Below are positions 28,653-36,827 of a stretch of DNA of 64,000 nucleotides, piece after piece (within the stretch, counting starts at the first letter, position 1; the number at the start of each line of letters is the position of its first letter). The stretch is from Nocardioides marinisabuli. Its GTDB lineage: Bacteria; Actinomycetota; Actinomycetes; Propionibacteriales; Nocardioidaceae. The notes beneath the pieces were generated by a model, which was given only the letters and a program-made list of their open reading frames with translations, had not been told where the DNA came from and did not search any database. The stretch is taken from the NCBI RefSeq assembly GCF_013466785.1, contig NZ_CP059163.1:1984001-2048000 (forward strand), in the 5' to 3' direction. Position numbers and translations under genes: made by a program.

Positions 28653-28686
28653 CGCGACCCGGCCGGTTCGAACCGGCCGGGTCGCG
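28653..28686. terminator. 34-bp perfect palindrome
   Basis: CGCGACCCGGCCGGTTC (28653-28669) is followed without a loop by its exact reverse complement (28670-28686). It begins one base after the stop codon of the 157-residue hypothetical gene on the minus strand and lies upstream of the oxidoreductase start. A terminator for the minus-strand CDGSH operon is the simplest reading; a palindromic protein site cannot be excluded. Confidence 0.65.
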
Positions 28687-28687
28687 C

Positions 28688-29161
28688 TCAGCCGTCGTGG
28701 ATGCGCTGCAGGTTGCGCCCGCCGCGGGCGAAGGAGCGGCGTACGGCGGGAGGGACGTCGGCGTCCGGCACCTCGCCCCAGGTGCAGGGCCGCACGTGCA
28801 CCAGGTCGAGCGCCCTCGCCCCCGGGGAGTCGTCGTGGCGCCACGGGCCCTCGAGCCGGCCGCGCCACCAGCCGCCCCGGTCGTCGCGGGTCCAGGCGAT
28901 CGTCCGGTCGGGTTCGGCGGCGAAGCGCCGCAGGCGGGCGGCGAAGCGCGGCCCGTGCTCCTCCTCGAGCAGCGCCAGCGCGTCGGCCAGGTCGTGGGGC
29001 GGGCGCGACAGGCGCCCGCCGATGCCGCAGACGCCCTCAGCGAGTGCTCGCCGCACCGCCGCCGCGTGGTCGACGGTGTCGTCGCGGGAGCGCATCGGCG
29101 CCCGCAGGACGCTCGGCTGCTCGCCCAGGCGCTCGTCCGGCTGCTCGACCGGCGGGGTCAC
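28688..29161 (-). CDS. Hypothetical protein of the CDGSH operon
   Basis: A 157-residue soluble protein whose family I do not recognise by name. Conserved-looking features are EGVCGIGG near residue 48, LLEEEHGPRFAARLRRFA, then WTRDDRGGWWRGRLEGPWRHD, DLVHVRPCTW and RSFARGGRNLQRIHDG at the end. The tryptophan-rich middle looks like a small barrel or binding domain. The GTG start overlaps the CDGSH stop by GTGA; the frame runs further upstream but that would bury the whole CDGSH gene. It is the third gene of a tightly coupled unit with the CDGSH protein and the haem-oxygenase-like protein, so a shared redox or iron role is inferred. Confidence 0.7.
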   Translation of the reverse strand: MTPPVEQPDERLGEQPSVLRAPMRSRDDTVDHAAAVRRALAEGVCGIGGRLSRPPHDLADALALLEEEHGPRFAARLRRFAAEPDRTIAWTRDDRGGWWRGRLEGPWRHDDSPGARALDLVHVRPCTWGEVPDADVPPAVRRSFARGGRNLQRIHDG

Positions 29162-29376
29162 ACCGAGCCGAGGCGCCGGGCGCGCGGGCCGCCCGCCGCC
29201 AGCAGCTTGTGCGAGCCGTCGCACCAGGGCTTGAGGGAGGAGGCGCCGCAGCGGCACACGGCGGTGACCGGACGCGTCGAGACGTGCCGCTGGCCGTCCT
29301 CGTCCTCCACGACGACCTGGCCGCGCACCAGCATCGGCCCGTCCTCGCAGAGCAGGATCTCGGTGGGCTCGCTCAT
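29158..29376 (-). CDS. CDGSH iron-sulfur domain protein
   Basis: A 72-residue protein dominated by one CDGSH module: CRCGASSLKPWCDGSH near residues 40-55 provides the three cysteines and one histidine that bind a 2Fe-2S cluster. There is no membrane anchor. The family is linked to redox sensing and iron-sulfur transfer. It overlaps the upstream gene by ATGA and the downstream gene by GTGA, so it is the middle gene of a three-gene operon with the haem-oxygenase-like protein; that pairing makes electron supply to the larger protein a reasonable guess. Confidence 0.9.
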   Translation of the reverse strand: MSEPTEILLCEDGPMLVRGQVVVEDEDGQRHVSTRPVTAVCRCGASSLKPWCDGSHKLLAAGGPRARRLGSV

Positions 29377-30431
29377 GCGACGTCCTCCGTGTCCTGGGGC
29401 TCCACGGCGGCCTCGCCGGCGCCGCGGCGCACGTGCTCGAGCAGCGCGGTGGCGGTCGCGGCCTCCGCCAGCAGGCACACCGCCGCCCCGAAGGCGACCT
29501 CGGCCTCGCTGCCGGGCACCTCGGCGACGTACGAGCCGACCAGGTCGCGCACGGCGACCTGCTCGTGCACCGCGTCGGCCGCCATGTGCTCGCGGTAGTA
29601 GGCGACCATCGGCTCGGGCACGCCGAGGCGCTCCATGCCGCGCACCACCCGGCGCGAGGGCACCGCGCTGGTGACCTCGAAGGCCGCGAGGTGGCCCAGC
29701 GCCGCCGGCACCAGGCGCCGGTGCAGCCCCAGCAGGGTCATCAGGTTGTTCTGCTCCAGCACCGCCGGCAGCGCGGTGTCGACGTGCGCGGCGTACGACG
29801 CGTCGAGGCCGCAGGCGACCATGCCCCGCGCCCACAGCGCGGCGTGCAGGTCGTCGGGCCGGCCGTTGCCGTACTCGTCGGCCGCGATCGTCATCAGGTG
29901 CGCCTTGGTGGTGTCGGGCAGCCGCGGCAGCGTCCACATCGCGGCGTCCTGCTCCTTGACGTGGTAGATCGAGCGCTGGCGCAGCACCTCGTCGAGCTGG
30001 TCGCGGTCGGCCTCGCGCTGCACGAAGCGGGCCACCGACTCCGCGCCGGTGTCGGCCTCGCAGAGTGCGAAGAACGCGCGGGTCAGCTCACGCGGGTCGC
30101 CGCCGACCGGCAGCGCGGGCAGGTCGGCGGCCGCGACCCGCTCGCGCCAGCGCTGCTCGAGGCGTCGCTCGAGCCGGCCGCGCAGCGACAGCAGGTCGGG
30201 TCGCCACTCGTGGTCGGTGCCATCCGGTCCGTCGGGGGGCTCGACGGCGTTGTCGAAGCCGTGGTGGTGCAGCTCGTAGAGCACCCACAGCGCTAGCTCC
30301 TCGTCACCGGAGCCGGCGGGACCGGGCCGGGGCGCGTCGACCGCGTGCCCGACCGGCAGCGGCGCCTCGCCGCGCAGGTCGGCGAGCAGCGCGGCGCTGA
30401 GGGGCCCGCGGGCCCGGGGGAGAGTCGGCAT
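29373..30431 (-). CDS. Iron-containing redox enzyme family protein (haem-oxygenase-like fold)
   Basis: About 352 residues. The C-terminal 230 residues show the helical haem-oxygenase-like diiron pattern: YHVKEQDAAMWTLPRL, ADEYGNGRPDDLH and YYREHMAADAVHEQVA, with Glu and His residues placed to bind metal. The N-terminal about 110 residues are proline/acid-rich. Family members are non-haem iron enzymes of diverse and often unknown substrate. The ATG at 30431 (MPTLPRARG) is used; the open frame upstream runs through the promoter region. It heads the operon with the CDGSH gene and is divergent from a methyltransferase gene. Confidence 0.82.
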   Translation of the reverse strand: MPTLPRARGPLSAALLADLRGEAPLPVGHAVDAPRPGPAGSGDEELALWVLYELHHHGFDNAVEPPDGPDGTDHEWRPDLLSLRGRLERRLEQRWRERVAAADLPALPVGGDPRELTRAFFALCEADTGAESVARFVQREADRDQLDEVLRQRSIYHVKEQDAAMWTLPRLPDTTKAHLMTIAADEYGNGRPDDLHAALWARGMVACGLDASYAAHVDTALPAVLEQNNLMTLLGLHRRLVPAALGHLAAFEVTSAVPSRRVVRGMERLGVPEPMVAYYREHMAADAVHEQVAVRDLVGSYVAEVPGSEAEVAFGAAVCLLAEAATATALLEHVRRGAGEAAVEPQDTEDVA

Positions 30432-30507
30432 GTCCTGACCGTTCCCCGACCACCCGTGGTCCATGCACCCCCACAAGGGTGTTCGTGGGTGCCCTAGCGT
30501 GCGGTCC
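30432..30507. promoter_or_regulatory. Divergent promoter region with imperfect palindrome
   Basis: The 76-bp gap between divergent starts contains GCACCC (30465-30470) and GGGTGC (30487-30492), within a larger imperfect palindrome of CCCAC/GTGGG elements. TAGCGT at 30495-30500 is a -10-like hexamer about 8 bp before the methyltransferase ATG, which would give a leaderless or near-leaderless mRNA. Assignment is by position only. Confidence 0.4.
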
Positions 30508-31131
30508 ATGCCCGAGTCCACCGTCCAGCAGATGACCTTCGGCCCGCTCACCATCACCTACGACGACAGCGTGCTCGAGCCCCGCCCGTGGACCCGGGCG
30601 CAGTCGCTGTGGGCCCGCGAGCTGCTCGACGACGCCCCCGCCGGGCGGGTGCTGGAGCTGTGCGCAGGGGTGGGCCACATCGGCCTGCTGGCCGTGCACG
30701 GCACCGACCGGTCGATCGCCTGCGTCGACCTGTCGCCCCGGGCCTGCGAGCTGCTGGGCGCCAACGCCGCGGCCAACGCGATGGCCGGGCAGGTCGAGGT
30801 CGTGCACAGCGACCTGGCGCGGCTGCCGCTCGACGAGGAGCGCTTCGCGCTCGTGGTCGCCGACCCGCCGTGGGTGCCGACGGCCGACATCGGCCGCTAC
30901 CCCGCGGACCCGGCGCTGGCCATCGACGGCGGCCCGCAGGGCCTCGACGTGGCCCGGGCCTGCGTGCGCGCCGCGGGTGCGTGCCTGGTCGCGGGGGGCA
31001 CGCTGGTCCTGCAGGTCGGCACCCCCGAGCAGGCGGCGGCGCTGGCCCCCGACCTCGAGGCGGCCGGCCTGGCCACCGCGGAGGTGCGGGCGCTGGAGCG
31101 CGGGACGCTGGTGCGCGCCGACCGGCGCTGA
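30508..31131 (+). CDS. Class I SAM-dependent methyltransferase (HemK/PrmC-like)
   Basis: A 207-residue Rossmann methyltransferase. Motif I is VLELCAGVGHIGLLA near residue 48; the acidic residue binding the SAM ribose is in CVDLSP; motif IV is DPPW near residue 122, close to the NPPY of N-methyltransferases such as HemK/PrmC and RsmC. The product lacks the N-terminal helical domain of true PrmC, so it is a shorter relative whose substrate is unknown. The ATG at 30508 is chosen over an upstream ATG because of the start of homology and the -10-like box just before it. Confidence 0.8.
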   Translation: MPESTVQQMTFGPLTITYDDSVLEPRPWTRAQSLWARELLDDAPAGRVLELCAGVGHIGLLAVHGTDRSIACVDLSPRACELLGANAAANAMAGQVEVVHSDLARLPLDEERFALVVADPPWVPTADIGRYPADPALAIDGGPQGLDVARACVRAAGACLVAGGTLVLQVGTPEQAAALAPDLEAAGLATAEVRALERGTLVRADRR

Positions 31132-31135
31132 CCCC

Positions 31136-31168
31136 TCAGCGGGGCGTCAGTGGGGCGTCAGCGGGGCC
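31136..31168. repeat. Three 11-bp tandem repeats between convergent stops
   Basis: TCAGCGGGGCG, TCAGTGGGGCG and TCAGCGGGGCC follow each other at 31136-31168. The stop codon of the minus-strand gene (TCA at 31158-31160) is the first triplet of the third copy, and the plus-strand gene ends 4 bp before the first copy. A further GGTCCGGCACC doublet is near 31499-31520. Confidence 0.7.
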
Positions 31169-31409
31169 CGGCGGCCGGCTCGGGCACCACGGTGGAGTCG
31201 GCCTGCTCACGCACCTGGTCGCACAGCCCGGCCAGGCGCAGCGCGTACTCGTCGGTGTCGAGGCGCCGCGCGGTCCAGGCCCGGTGCAGGTCGATGGCCT
31301 GCAGCCGCACCCGGGCCGAGAGGACCGGATCTCGCCGCTCGATCCGAGCGAGCTGCTGCATCAGGCTCATCCGCGTCTGGGTCACCTGTGCGTCGACGTG
31401 CGTGTCCAT
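31158..31409 (-). CDS. Small helical hypothetical protein
   Basis: An 83-residue soluble protein predicted almost entirely helical and rich in Arg, Gln and Leu (TRMSLMQQLARIERRDPVLS, then DTDEYALRLAGLCDQVREQ). GGGAGGTGGG lies just before the ATG at 31409, an excellent ribosome site, which fixes this start against the longer open frame. I do not recognise the family. It is divergent from the LuxR-type regulator gene at 31609, with about 200 bp between, and could be regulated with it. Confidence 0.7.
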   Translation of the reverse strand: MDTHVDAQVTQTRMSLMQQLARIERRDPVLSARVRLQAIDLHRAWTARRLDTDEYALRLAGLCDQVREQADSTVVPEPAAGPR

Positions 31410-31596
31410 GTCCCACCTCCCGGGTGTCGTTGGTCTGGTGCCTCCATCGTAGGTCGCACCCCCTCGCCGGGCCGACTCGGCGAGCACCCGCCCAGCGCCG
31501 GTCCGGCACCGGTCCGGCACCCCGCCCGGTGTCGGCCGGCCCGCGCGAAGCCTCGCCCCAGCGGGTGGTCGGAGGGCGTCCGGCACACGTCGTCCT

Positions 31597-31602
31597 TATG
31601 AT
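31597..31602 (+). promoter_or_regulatory. -10 box of the LuxR-type gene, leaderless mRNA likely
   Basis: TATGAT ends 6 bp before the ATG of the regulator gene at 31609, so transcription should begin at or very near the start codon. No good ribosome site precedes the ATG, which agrees with a leaderless transcript. I see no matching -35 hexamer. Confidence 0.55.
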
Positions 31603-31608
31603 CGGGAC

Positions 31609-32259
31609 ATGTCCAGCAGTCCCGTGCGCGTCGCGATCGTCAACGACTACGAGATCGTCGTCGCCGGCATCGCCGCCGTCCTCGAGCCCTTCTCCGACCG
31701 TCTCAGCGTCGTGGAGCTCGACAGCGGGGTGCCGGTGCTGGGCGACGTCGACGTGGTGCTCTACGACTCCTTCGGGCAGGTGCAGGGCGGCGACGTCGAC
31801 GTGGCTCGGCTGATGGCCGGCGGCCGCGGGCGGCTGGTGATCTTCAGCTGGAACACCGAGCCCGAGCTGGTCGAGGCGTCGCTGGCCGGCGGCGCGGCCG
31901 GCTACATCGCCAAGGGTGTCTCCGCCAAGCAGCTGGTCGACCTCATCGAGGCCGTGCACCGGGGCGAGCGGGTGGTCCCCGACACGATGCAGTCGCCGGA
32001 GAGCGACGACTTCGGCCGCTGGCCCGGCAGCGAGCACGGGCTGAGCCCGCGCGAGGCCGAGGTCCTGGCGCTGATCTGCCAGGGGCTGAGCAACCAGGAG
32101 ATCACCGAGCGCGCGTTCCTGGGGCTCAACACCGTCAAGACCTACATCCGCTCGCTCTACCGCAAGATCGGCGTCGACAGCCGCACCCGGGCCCTGCTGT
32201 GGGGCATCGACCACGGCTTCCGCCCCGACCACGTGCGCCGGCCCGGCCCGCACGCCTGA
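31609..32259 (+). CDS. Orphan LuxR-family response regulator
   Basis: A 216-residue protein with an N-terminal receiver-like domain (VAIVNDYEIVVAGI) and a C-terminal LuxR helix-turn-helix (LSPREAEVLALICQGLSNQE, then NTVKTYIRSLYRKIGV). The phospho-acceptor position reads VVLYDSFGQ, so an aspartate is present, but the acidic pocket at the first strand has only one acid (ND). No sensor kinase is nearby. The protein is clearly related to the LuxR protein at 55383, which has Glu in place of this Asp. Targets are unknown. Confidence 0.88.
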   Translation: MSSSPVRVAIVNDYEIVVAGIAAVLEPFSDRLSVVELDSGVPVLGDVDVVLYDSFGQVQGGDVDVARLMAGGRGRLVIFSWNTEPELVEASLAGGAAGYIAKGVSAKQLVDLIEAVHRGERVVPDTMQSPESDDFGRWPGSEHGLSPREAEVLALICQGLSNQEITERAFLGLNTVKTYIRSLYRKIGVDSRTRALLWGIDHGFRPDHVRRPGPHA

Positions 32260-32279
32260 GCCCGGCGACGTACCGGCCG

Positions 32280-33365
32280 ATGCAGTCCTCGGACCTCGCC
32301 GCCCGTCTGCGCGGCCGGCTGCGCAGGCTGCGCGACCCCGCGGTCCACACCGACCTGCTGCAGGTGGTCAAGGCGACCGTGGCGGCGGTCGGCGCGTGGA
32401 TGGTGGCCGACCGGGTGCTCGACCTCGAGCAGGCCTTCCTGGCTCCGTGGGTGGCGCTGCTGACCGTGCACGCCACGGTCTACCGCTCGGTGCTGCGGGG
32501 CGGGCAGTCGGTGGCGGCGACGGTGCTGGGGGTGCTGCTGGCCTACGGGCTGGTCGAGACGATCGGCTACGGCGCGGTCTCCCTGGGCCTGGGCCTGTTC
32601 CTGGGCCTGCTCGCGGCCCGGTGGCGTCCGTTGCGGCTCGAGGGCGTGGCGGTGGCCACGACCGCTCTGTTCCTGCTCACCATGGGCGGGACCCGGCAGG
32701 AGTCCCTGCTGGTCGACCGCCTCATCGACACCGCGATCGGCGTGGTCACCGGCGTCCTGGTCAACCTGCTGGTGGTCCCGCCGCTCGACGACCGCTCGGC
32801 CGAGCACCAGCTCGACCGCATCCATCGCCGGCTCGGTGAGCTGCTGCGCCGGATGTCGCGCGAGCTCGACGAGGGCGTCGACGACGACGGCGTGCGGGCC
32901 TGGATCGAGGAGACGCGCGGCATCGACGACGAGGTGGACCGCGCGGAGTGGCTGCTGGAGTACTCCCAGGAGGCGCAGTGGTGGAACCCGCGCCGGCACC
33001 GCTCGCGCCGGGTCAGCGACACCGAGCGCGGCCGCGAGGTGCTGGTGCGGCTCGAGGAGGGCGTCGCCCAGGCCCGCGCGATCGCCCGCACCCTCGAGGA
33101 GTCAGTCGTGGCGGCCGAGGAGTGGGACCCGCGCTTCCGCGACCCGTACCTGGCGCTGCTGGACCGGGTGGGCCGGCGGGTCGCCGACCCCGACAGCGGG
33201 GTCGAGGGGCTGCGCGAGCAGGTCGACGACCTCGCCACCGAGCTCTCCGCCGACGACCTGCCGGCCCTGCGCTGGCCGCTGTACGGCTCGCTGATCACCT
33301 CGCTGCGCCACGTCGTGACCATCGTCGACGACGTGGCGTCCACGCAGCCCTACGGCGAGGGCTGA
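32280..33365 (+). CDS. FUSC/aromatic-acid exporter family membrane protein
   Basis: A 361-residue protein. The first about 170 residues hold about five or six membrane helices with the family pattern LLQVVKATVAAVGAWMVAD and APWVALLTVHATVYRSV, as in FUSC/ArAE efflux proteins for aromatic acids. The remaining half is a soluble helical, coiled-coil-rich domain (DRIHRRLGELLRRMSRELDE and others) ending TQPYGEG. The ATG at 32280 follows the regulator gene by 20 bp, so co-transcription is likely. Export of aromatic acids fits the phenylacetate genes 700 bp downstream, but that link is inferred. Confidence 0.8.
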   Translation: MQSSDLAARLRGRLRRLRDPAVHTDLLQVVKATVAAVGAWMVADRVLDLEQAFLAPWVALLTVHATVYRSVLRGGQSVAATVLGVLLAYGLVETIGYGAVSLGLGLFLGLLAARWRPLRLEGVAVATTALFLLTMGGTRQESLLVDRLIDTAIGVVTGVLVNLLVVPPLDDRSAEHQLDRIHRRLGELLRRMSRELDEGVDDDGVRAWIEETRGIDDEVDRAEWLLEYSQEAQWWNPRRHRSRRVSDTERGREVLVRLEEGVAQARAIARTLEESVVAAEEWDPRFRDPYLALLDRVGRRVADPDSGVEGLREQVDDLATELSADDLPALRWPLYGSLITSLRHVVTIVDDVASTQPYGEG

Positions 33366-33386
33366 GCGCGCCCACCGTCGTGGCGC

Positions 33387-33833
33387 TCAGCGCTCGAGGA
33401 GCGCCTTGAGCCGCGCGAGGTCCTTGGTGGTCGCGCGCCGCACCGCCAGCGCCATCGCCGGCGCGGCGACGCCGGCGAAGCCGCTGGGCCGGCCCCGGTT
33501 GGCCAGCGTCATCAGCGTGCCCTCGCCCGCGGAGGTGCTGTCGGCCGCCCACGTGTAGGTGGTCTCCATCGGGAACGGCCCGTCGGCGGTGCGCATCACC
33601 AGCCGCTCATCGGGCACCAGCTTGACGACCTCGTAGGTGTAGGCCAGCCGCCGGCCCAGGAAGGCCGCCACGAAGTCCATCCGCGACCCGACCGCCAGCG
33701 GCGGCGGGGTGCGCCACTCGACGCTGCGGATGTTGGCGTACCACTGCGGGGCGTTGCCGGGGTCGCCGGCGTACGCCGCCACCTCCTGCGGCGGGCGGGC
33801 GATGCGGGTGCGCACCTCGACGTCGACGTCCAT
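33387..33833 (-). CDS. SRPBCC family (polyketide cyclase/START-like) protein
   Basis: A 148-residue helix-grip protein. Typical features are the opening VEVRTRIARPPQEVAAYAGD, PQWYANIRSVEWRTPPPLAV, and the strand TYTWAADSTSAGEGTLMTL. These proteins bind hydrophobic ligands in a deep cavity; the ligand is unknown. The ATG at 33833 is used since the strand VDVEVRTRI begins there. The gene converges with the FUSC-like gene and is divergent from paaA across a 119-bp region that carries the TetR-type operator, so it might share regulation with the paa operon. Confidence 0.8.
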   Translation of the reverse strand: MDVDVEVRTRIARPPQEVAAYAGDPGNAPQWYANIRSVEWRTPPPLAVGSRMDFVAAFLGRRLAYTYEVVKLVPDERLVMRTADGPFPMETTYTWAADSTSAGEGTLMTLANRGRPSGFAGVAAPAMALAVRRATTKDLARLKALLER

Positions 33834-33898
33834 CGCCCCATCGTGGCGCACGGGCCGGCCCGGGCCCTCTTGTGACCTGGGCCACGGCGTGGTGCAAT

Positions 33899-33921
33899 TA
33901 ACAGACCGATCGGTCAGTAAT
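33899..33921. promoter_or_regulatory. TetR-type (PaaR) operator before paaA
   Basis: GACCGATCGGTC (33904-33915) is a perfect 12-bp palindrome flanked by TTAACA and AGTAA, in the style of ACCGxxCGGT operators bound by PaaR-type TetR repressors. A related half site, GGTCGGTCGATC, follows at 33925-33937. It lies 38 bp before the paaA start; the TetR gene at the other end of the operon is the likely ligand. Confidence 0.7.
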
Positions 33922-33952
33922 CCCCGGTCGGTCGATCCTGCGAGGAGACCCG

Positions 33953-34993
33953 ATGAGCACCAGCACCGACGAGCGCGCCGACGAGGCCCGGCTCGAGCAG
34001 CTGCTCGAGGAGCAGTTCGAGGCGGTGGTCGCGCGCCACGAGCGCATCGAGCCGCGTGACTGGATGCCCGAGGGCTACCGCCGCACCCTGGTGCGCCAGA
34101 TCGCCCAGCACGCCCACTCCGAGATCATCGGCATGCAGCCCGAGGGCCGCTGGCTGACCCGCGCGCCCTCGCTGCGCCGCAAGGCGGTGCTGCTGGCCAA
34201 GGTGCAGGACGAAGCCGGCCACGGGCTCTACCTCTACTCGGCCTGCGAGACGCTGGGGGTCTCGCGGGCCGAGCTGACCGAGATGCTCATCGACGGCCGC
34301 CAGAAGTACTCCTCGATCTTCAACTACCCGACGCTGTCCTACGCCGACGTCGGCACCATCGGCTGGCTGGTCGACGGGGCGGCGATCTGCAACCAGGTGC
34401 CGCTGTGCCGCACCTCCTACGGGCCCTACGGCCGCGCGATGATCCGGGTCTGCAAGGAGGAGTCCTTCCACCAGCGCCAGGGCTACGAGCTCCTGATGAC
34501 GATGATGGCCGGCACCGACGAGCAGCGCGCGATGGTGCAGGAGTCCGTCGACCGGTTCTGGTGGCCGGCGCTGATGATGTTCGGCCCGCCCGACGACGCC
34601 TCGCCCAACACCGCCCGCTCGCTGGCCTGGGGGATCAAGCGCAACACCAACGACGAGCTGCGCCAGAAGTTCGTCGACATGACGGTGCCGCAGGCCGAGC
34701 GGCTCGGCGTCACCCTGCCCGACCCCGACCTGAGGTGGGACGAGGAGCGTGGTGCCCACGACTTCGGCCAGCCCGACTGGGACGAGCTGACCCGGGTGAT
34801 CTCGGGCGCCGGCCCCTGCAACGCCGAGCGCATCGCCCACCGGCGCCGCGCCCACGAGGACGGCGCGTGGGTCAGGGAGGCGGCAAGCGCGTTCGCGCGG
34901 GCGACGAAGGAGCCCGGGCGAGACCGCGCGCAGGTCGAGCAAGCCTCGGGGTCGAGCCTGCGAGACCCCGAAGGGCGGGTCGAGACCCCGTGA
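33953..34993 (+). CDS. paaA: Phenylacetyl-CoA epoxidase, catalytic subunit A
   Basis: A 346-residue subunit of the 1,2-phenylacetyl-CoA monooxygenase, which makes the ring epoxide of phenylacetyl-CoA. The diiron site is visible as Glu/His pairs: [13 protein letters not shown] near residue 87 and [13 protein letters not shown] near 173, with EIIGMQPEG near the N-terminus. Length is typical; the C-terminal 35 residues are a variable Arg/Ser-rich tail. It opens the operon paaABCDE and overlaps the frame of paaB. The PaaR-type operator lies upstream. Confidence 0.95.
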   Translation: MSTSTDERADEARLEQLLEEQFEAVVARHERIEPRDWMPEGYRRTLVRQIAQHAHSEIIGMQPEGRWLTRAPSLRRKAVLLAKVQDEAGHGLYLYSACETLGVSRAELTEMLIDGRQKYSSIFNYPTLSYADVGTIGWLVDGAAICNQVPLCRTSYGPYGRAMIRVCKEESFHQRQGYELLMTMMAGTDEQRAMVQESVDRFWWPALMMFGPPDDASPNTARSLAWGIKRNTNDELRQKFVDMTVPQAERLGVTLPDPDLRWDEERGAHDFGQPDWDELTRVISGAGPCNAERIAHRRRAHEDGAWVREAASAFARATKEPGRDRAQVEQASGSSLRDPEGRVETP

Positions 34994-35007
34994 GCGAGGA
35001 GACAACA

Positions 35008-35331
35008 GTGACCACCACGCCCACCACGACCACCACGACCAGCAGGCCCCGGGCCGAGTGGCCCCTCTACGAGGTGTTCGTGCGCGGCAAGCGCGGCCTC
35101 AACCACGTGCACGTCGGCTCGCTGCACGCCGCCGACGACACGATGGCGCTGCACCACGCCCGCGACGTCTACACCCGCCGCAACGAGGGCGTGAGCATCT
35201 GGGTGGTGCGCGCCGACGCGATCACCGCCTCGAGCCCCGACGAGAAGGACCCGCTCTTCGCGCCCTCGGGCGACAAGGTCTACCGCCACCCCACCTTCTA
35301 CGACGTCCCCGCCGACGTCCCCCACATGTGA
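35008..35331 (+). CDS. paaB: Phenylacetyl-CoA epoxidase subunit B
   Basis: A 107-residue non-catalytic subunit that bridges PaaAC dimers in the epoxidase complex. The family core is EWPLYEVFVRGKRGLNHVHV, then ALHHARDVYTRRNEGVSIWV and the end YRHPTFYDVPADV. I chose GTG 35008 because GAGGAG lies 7 bp upstream; GTG 34990, overlapping the paaA stop as GTGA, is the alternative. The N-terminus is a threonine run (TTTPTTTTTT). Stop overlaps the paaC start. Confidence 0.93.
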   Translation: MTTTPTTTTTTSRPRAEWPLYEVFVRGKRGLNHVHVGSLHAADDTMALHHARDVYTRRNEGVSIWVVRADAITASSPDEKDPLFAPSGDKVYRHPTFYDVPADVPHM

Positions 35332-36275
35332 GCGCCCCGATGAGCCACGACACCAGCGGCCACGAGTCGGTGTACGACGGCCTGGTCGAGGACCACGGCG
35401 ACGTGTCGGGCCAGTGGGCCTTCGGCACCTCCTTCGAGGACCCGCTCGCGGGTGTCGACACCACGCTGCCCGAGGGGGTCGACGGCGCCGACCTGGCGGC
35501 GTACTGCCTGGGGCTGGGCGACGACGCGCTGGTGCTCTCGCACCGCCTCTCGCAGTGGTGCAGCCGCGCGCCCGACCTCGAGGACGACATCGCGGTCGCC
35601 AACATCGCCCTCGACCTGCTCGGCCAGGCCCGGCTGCTGCTGGCGCGGGCCGCGGCTGCCGACCCCGCGGTGGTGCCGGCGCTGCCCGAGGGGTCGCCCG
35701 CTCCCGACGAGGACCGGCTGGCCTACTTCCGCGAGGCCGCCGCCTTCCGCTGCACCCGCCTCGCCGAGCTCGAGCACGGCGACTTCGCCCACCTGGTGGT
35801 GCGGCTGCTGCTCTTCTCCACCGCCCGGCTCGCGCTGCTGCACCGGCTGGCAGCCAGCCGCGACCACGTGCTGGCCGCGATCGGCGCCAAGGGCGCCACC
35901 GAGGTGACCTACCACCGCGACTACGCCGCGCGCTGGGTCGTCACCCTGGCGCGCGGCACCGAGGAGTCGCGCCGCCGGCTGCTGGCGGCGCTGGAGCAGC
36001 TCGCCCCGTGGCACCCCGAGCAGCTCGAGGCCCACCCCGTCGCGACCCGGCTCGCAGAGGCCGGCGTGGGCGTCGACCCGGCCGGGACCGCCGACGAGGT
36101 CGGCGCCGTGCTCGCCCAGGTGCTCGACGAGGCGCACGCCGCCTGGCCCGAGGCCCCGCCCCGTGCGGGCGTGCGCGGGCGGGCCGGCCGCGACGGCATG
36201 CACACCGAGGCGTTGGGTCTGCTGCTCGCCGAGATGCAGGTGGTCGCCCGGGCGCACCCGCTGGGGCGGTGGTGA
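35328..36275 (+). CDS. paaC: Phenylacetyl-CoA epoxidase structural subunit C
   Basis: About 315 residues. PaaC is a ferritin-like paralogue of PaaA that stabilises the complex but lacks a full diiron site. Blocks seen are DDALVLSHRLSQWC, DDIAVANIALDLLGQARLLL and KGATEVTYHRDYAARWVVTL. GTG 35328 overlaps the paaB stop (GTGA) and is used; ATG 35340 would remove four residues. The stop overlaps the paaD start in the same way. Confidence 0.93.
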   Translation: MSAPMSHDTSGHESVYDGLVEDHGDVSGQWAFGTSFEDPLAGVDTTLPEGVDGADLAAYCLGLGDDALVLSHRLSQWCSRAPDLEDDIAVANIALDLLGQARLLLARAAAADPAVVPALPEGSPAPDEDRLAYFREAAAFRCTRLAELEHGDFAHLVVRLLLFSTARLALLHRLAASRDHVLAAIGAKGATEVTYHRDYAARWVVTLARGTEESRRRLLAALEQLAPWHPEQLEAHPVATRLAEAGVGVDPAGTADEVGAVLAQVLDEAHAAWPEAPPRAGVRGRAGRDGMHTEALGLLLAEMQVVARAHPLGRW

Positions 36276-36826
36276 CCATGGGCGCCGGGCAGGTGCGTGA
36301 GCGGGCGCTGACCCGCGCCGACGCTGAGGCCGCCGCCGGCACCGTCACCGACCCCGAGATGCCGATGCTGACGCTGCTCGACCTCGGGGTGCTGCGCGAG
36401 GTCACGGTCCGCGGGGCTGCCGACGGCAGCGAGGGCGCCGCGGTCACCGTGGCGCTGACGCCGACGTACTCGGGCTGCCCGGCGATGGCCACGATGCGCG
36501 ACGACCTGGTGCGCGCCCTGACCGGGGCGGGCTTCGACGAGGTGCGGGTGCAGGTGCGCCTGAGCCCGCCGTGGACCAGCGACTGGATCACCGAGCGCGG
36601 CCGCGCGGCCCTGCGCGAGCACCGCATCTCGCCTCCCGGCACGGCCGGGCCGCGGCCGTCGGGTCCGGTGCCGCTGCGGCTGACCGCGACGCGGCGGCTG
36701 CTCGCCTGCCCCCGGTGCGGGGCCGAGGACACCGAGCTCACCTCGGAGTACGGGCCCACCGCCTGCACCGCGATCTACCGCTGCACCGTGTGCCGCGAGC
36801 CGTTCGAGCACGTCAAGGAGATCTGA
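36272..36826 (+). CDS. paaD: Phenylacetate degradation protein PaaD
   Basis: About 184 residues. The N-terminal half is a DUF59/MIP18 domain (VTDPEMPMLTLLDLGVLREV, then TYSGCPAMATM), linked in this family to iron-sulfur cluster assembly for the PaaE reductase. The C-terminal part carries a four-cysteine knuckle, CPRCGAEDTELTS and CTVCREPFEH, as usual for PaaD. Start is GTG 36272 overlapping the paaC stop, or ATG 36278. One base separates it from paaE. Confidence 0.93.
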   Translation: MTMGAGQVRERALTRADAEAAAGTVTDPEMPMLTLLDLGVLREVTVRGAADGSEGAAVTVALTPTYSGCPAMATMRDDLVRALTGAGFDEVRVQVRLSPPWTSDWITERGRAALREHRISPPGTAGPRPSGPVPLRLTATRRLLACPRCGAEDTELTSEYGPTACTAIYRCTVCREPFEHVKEI

Positions 36827-36827
36827 G

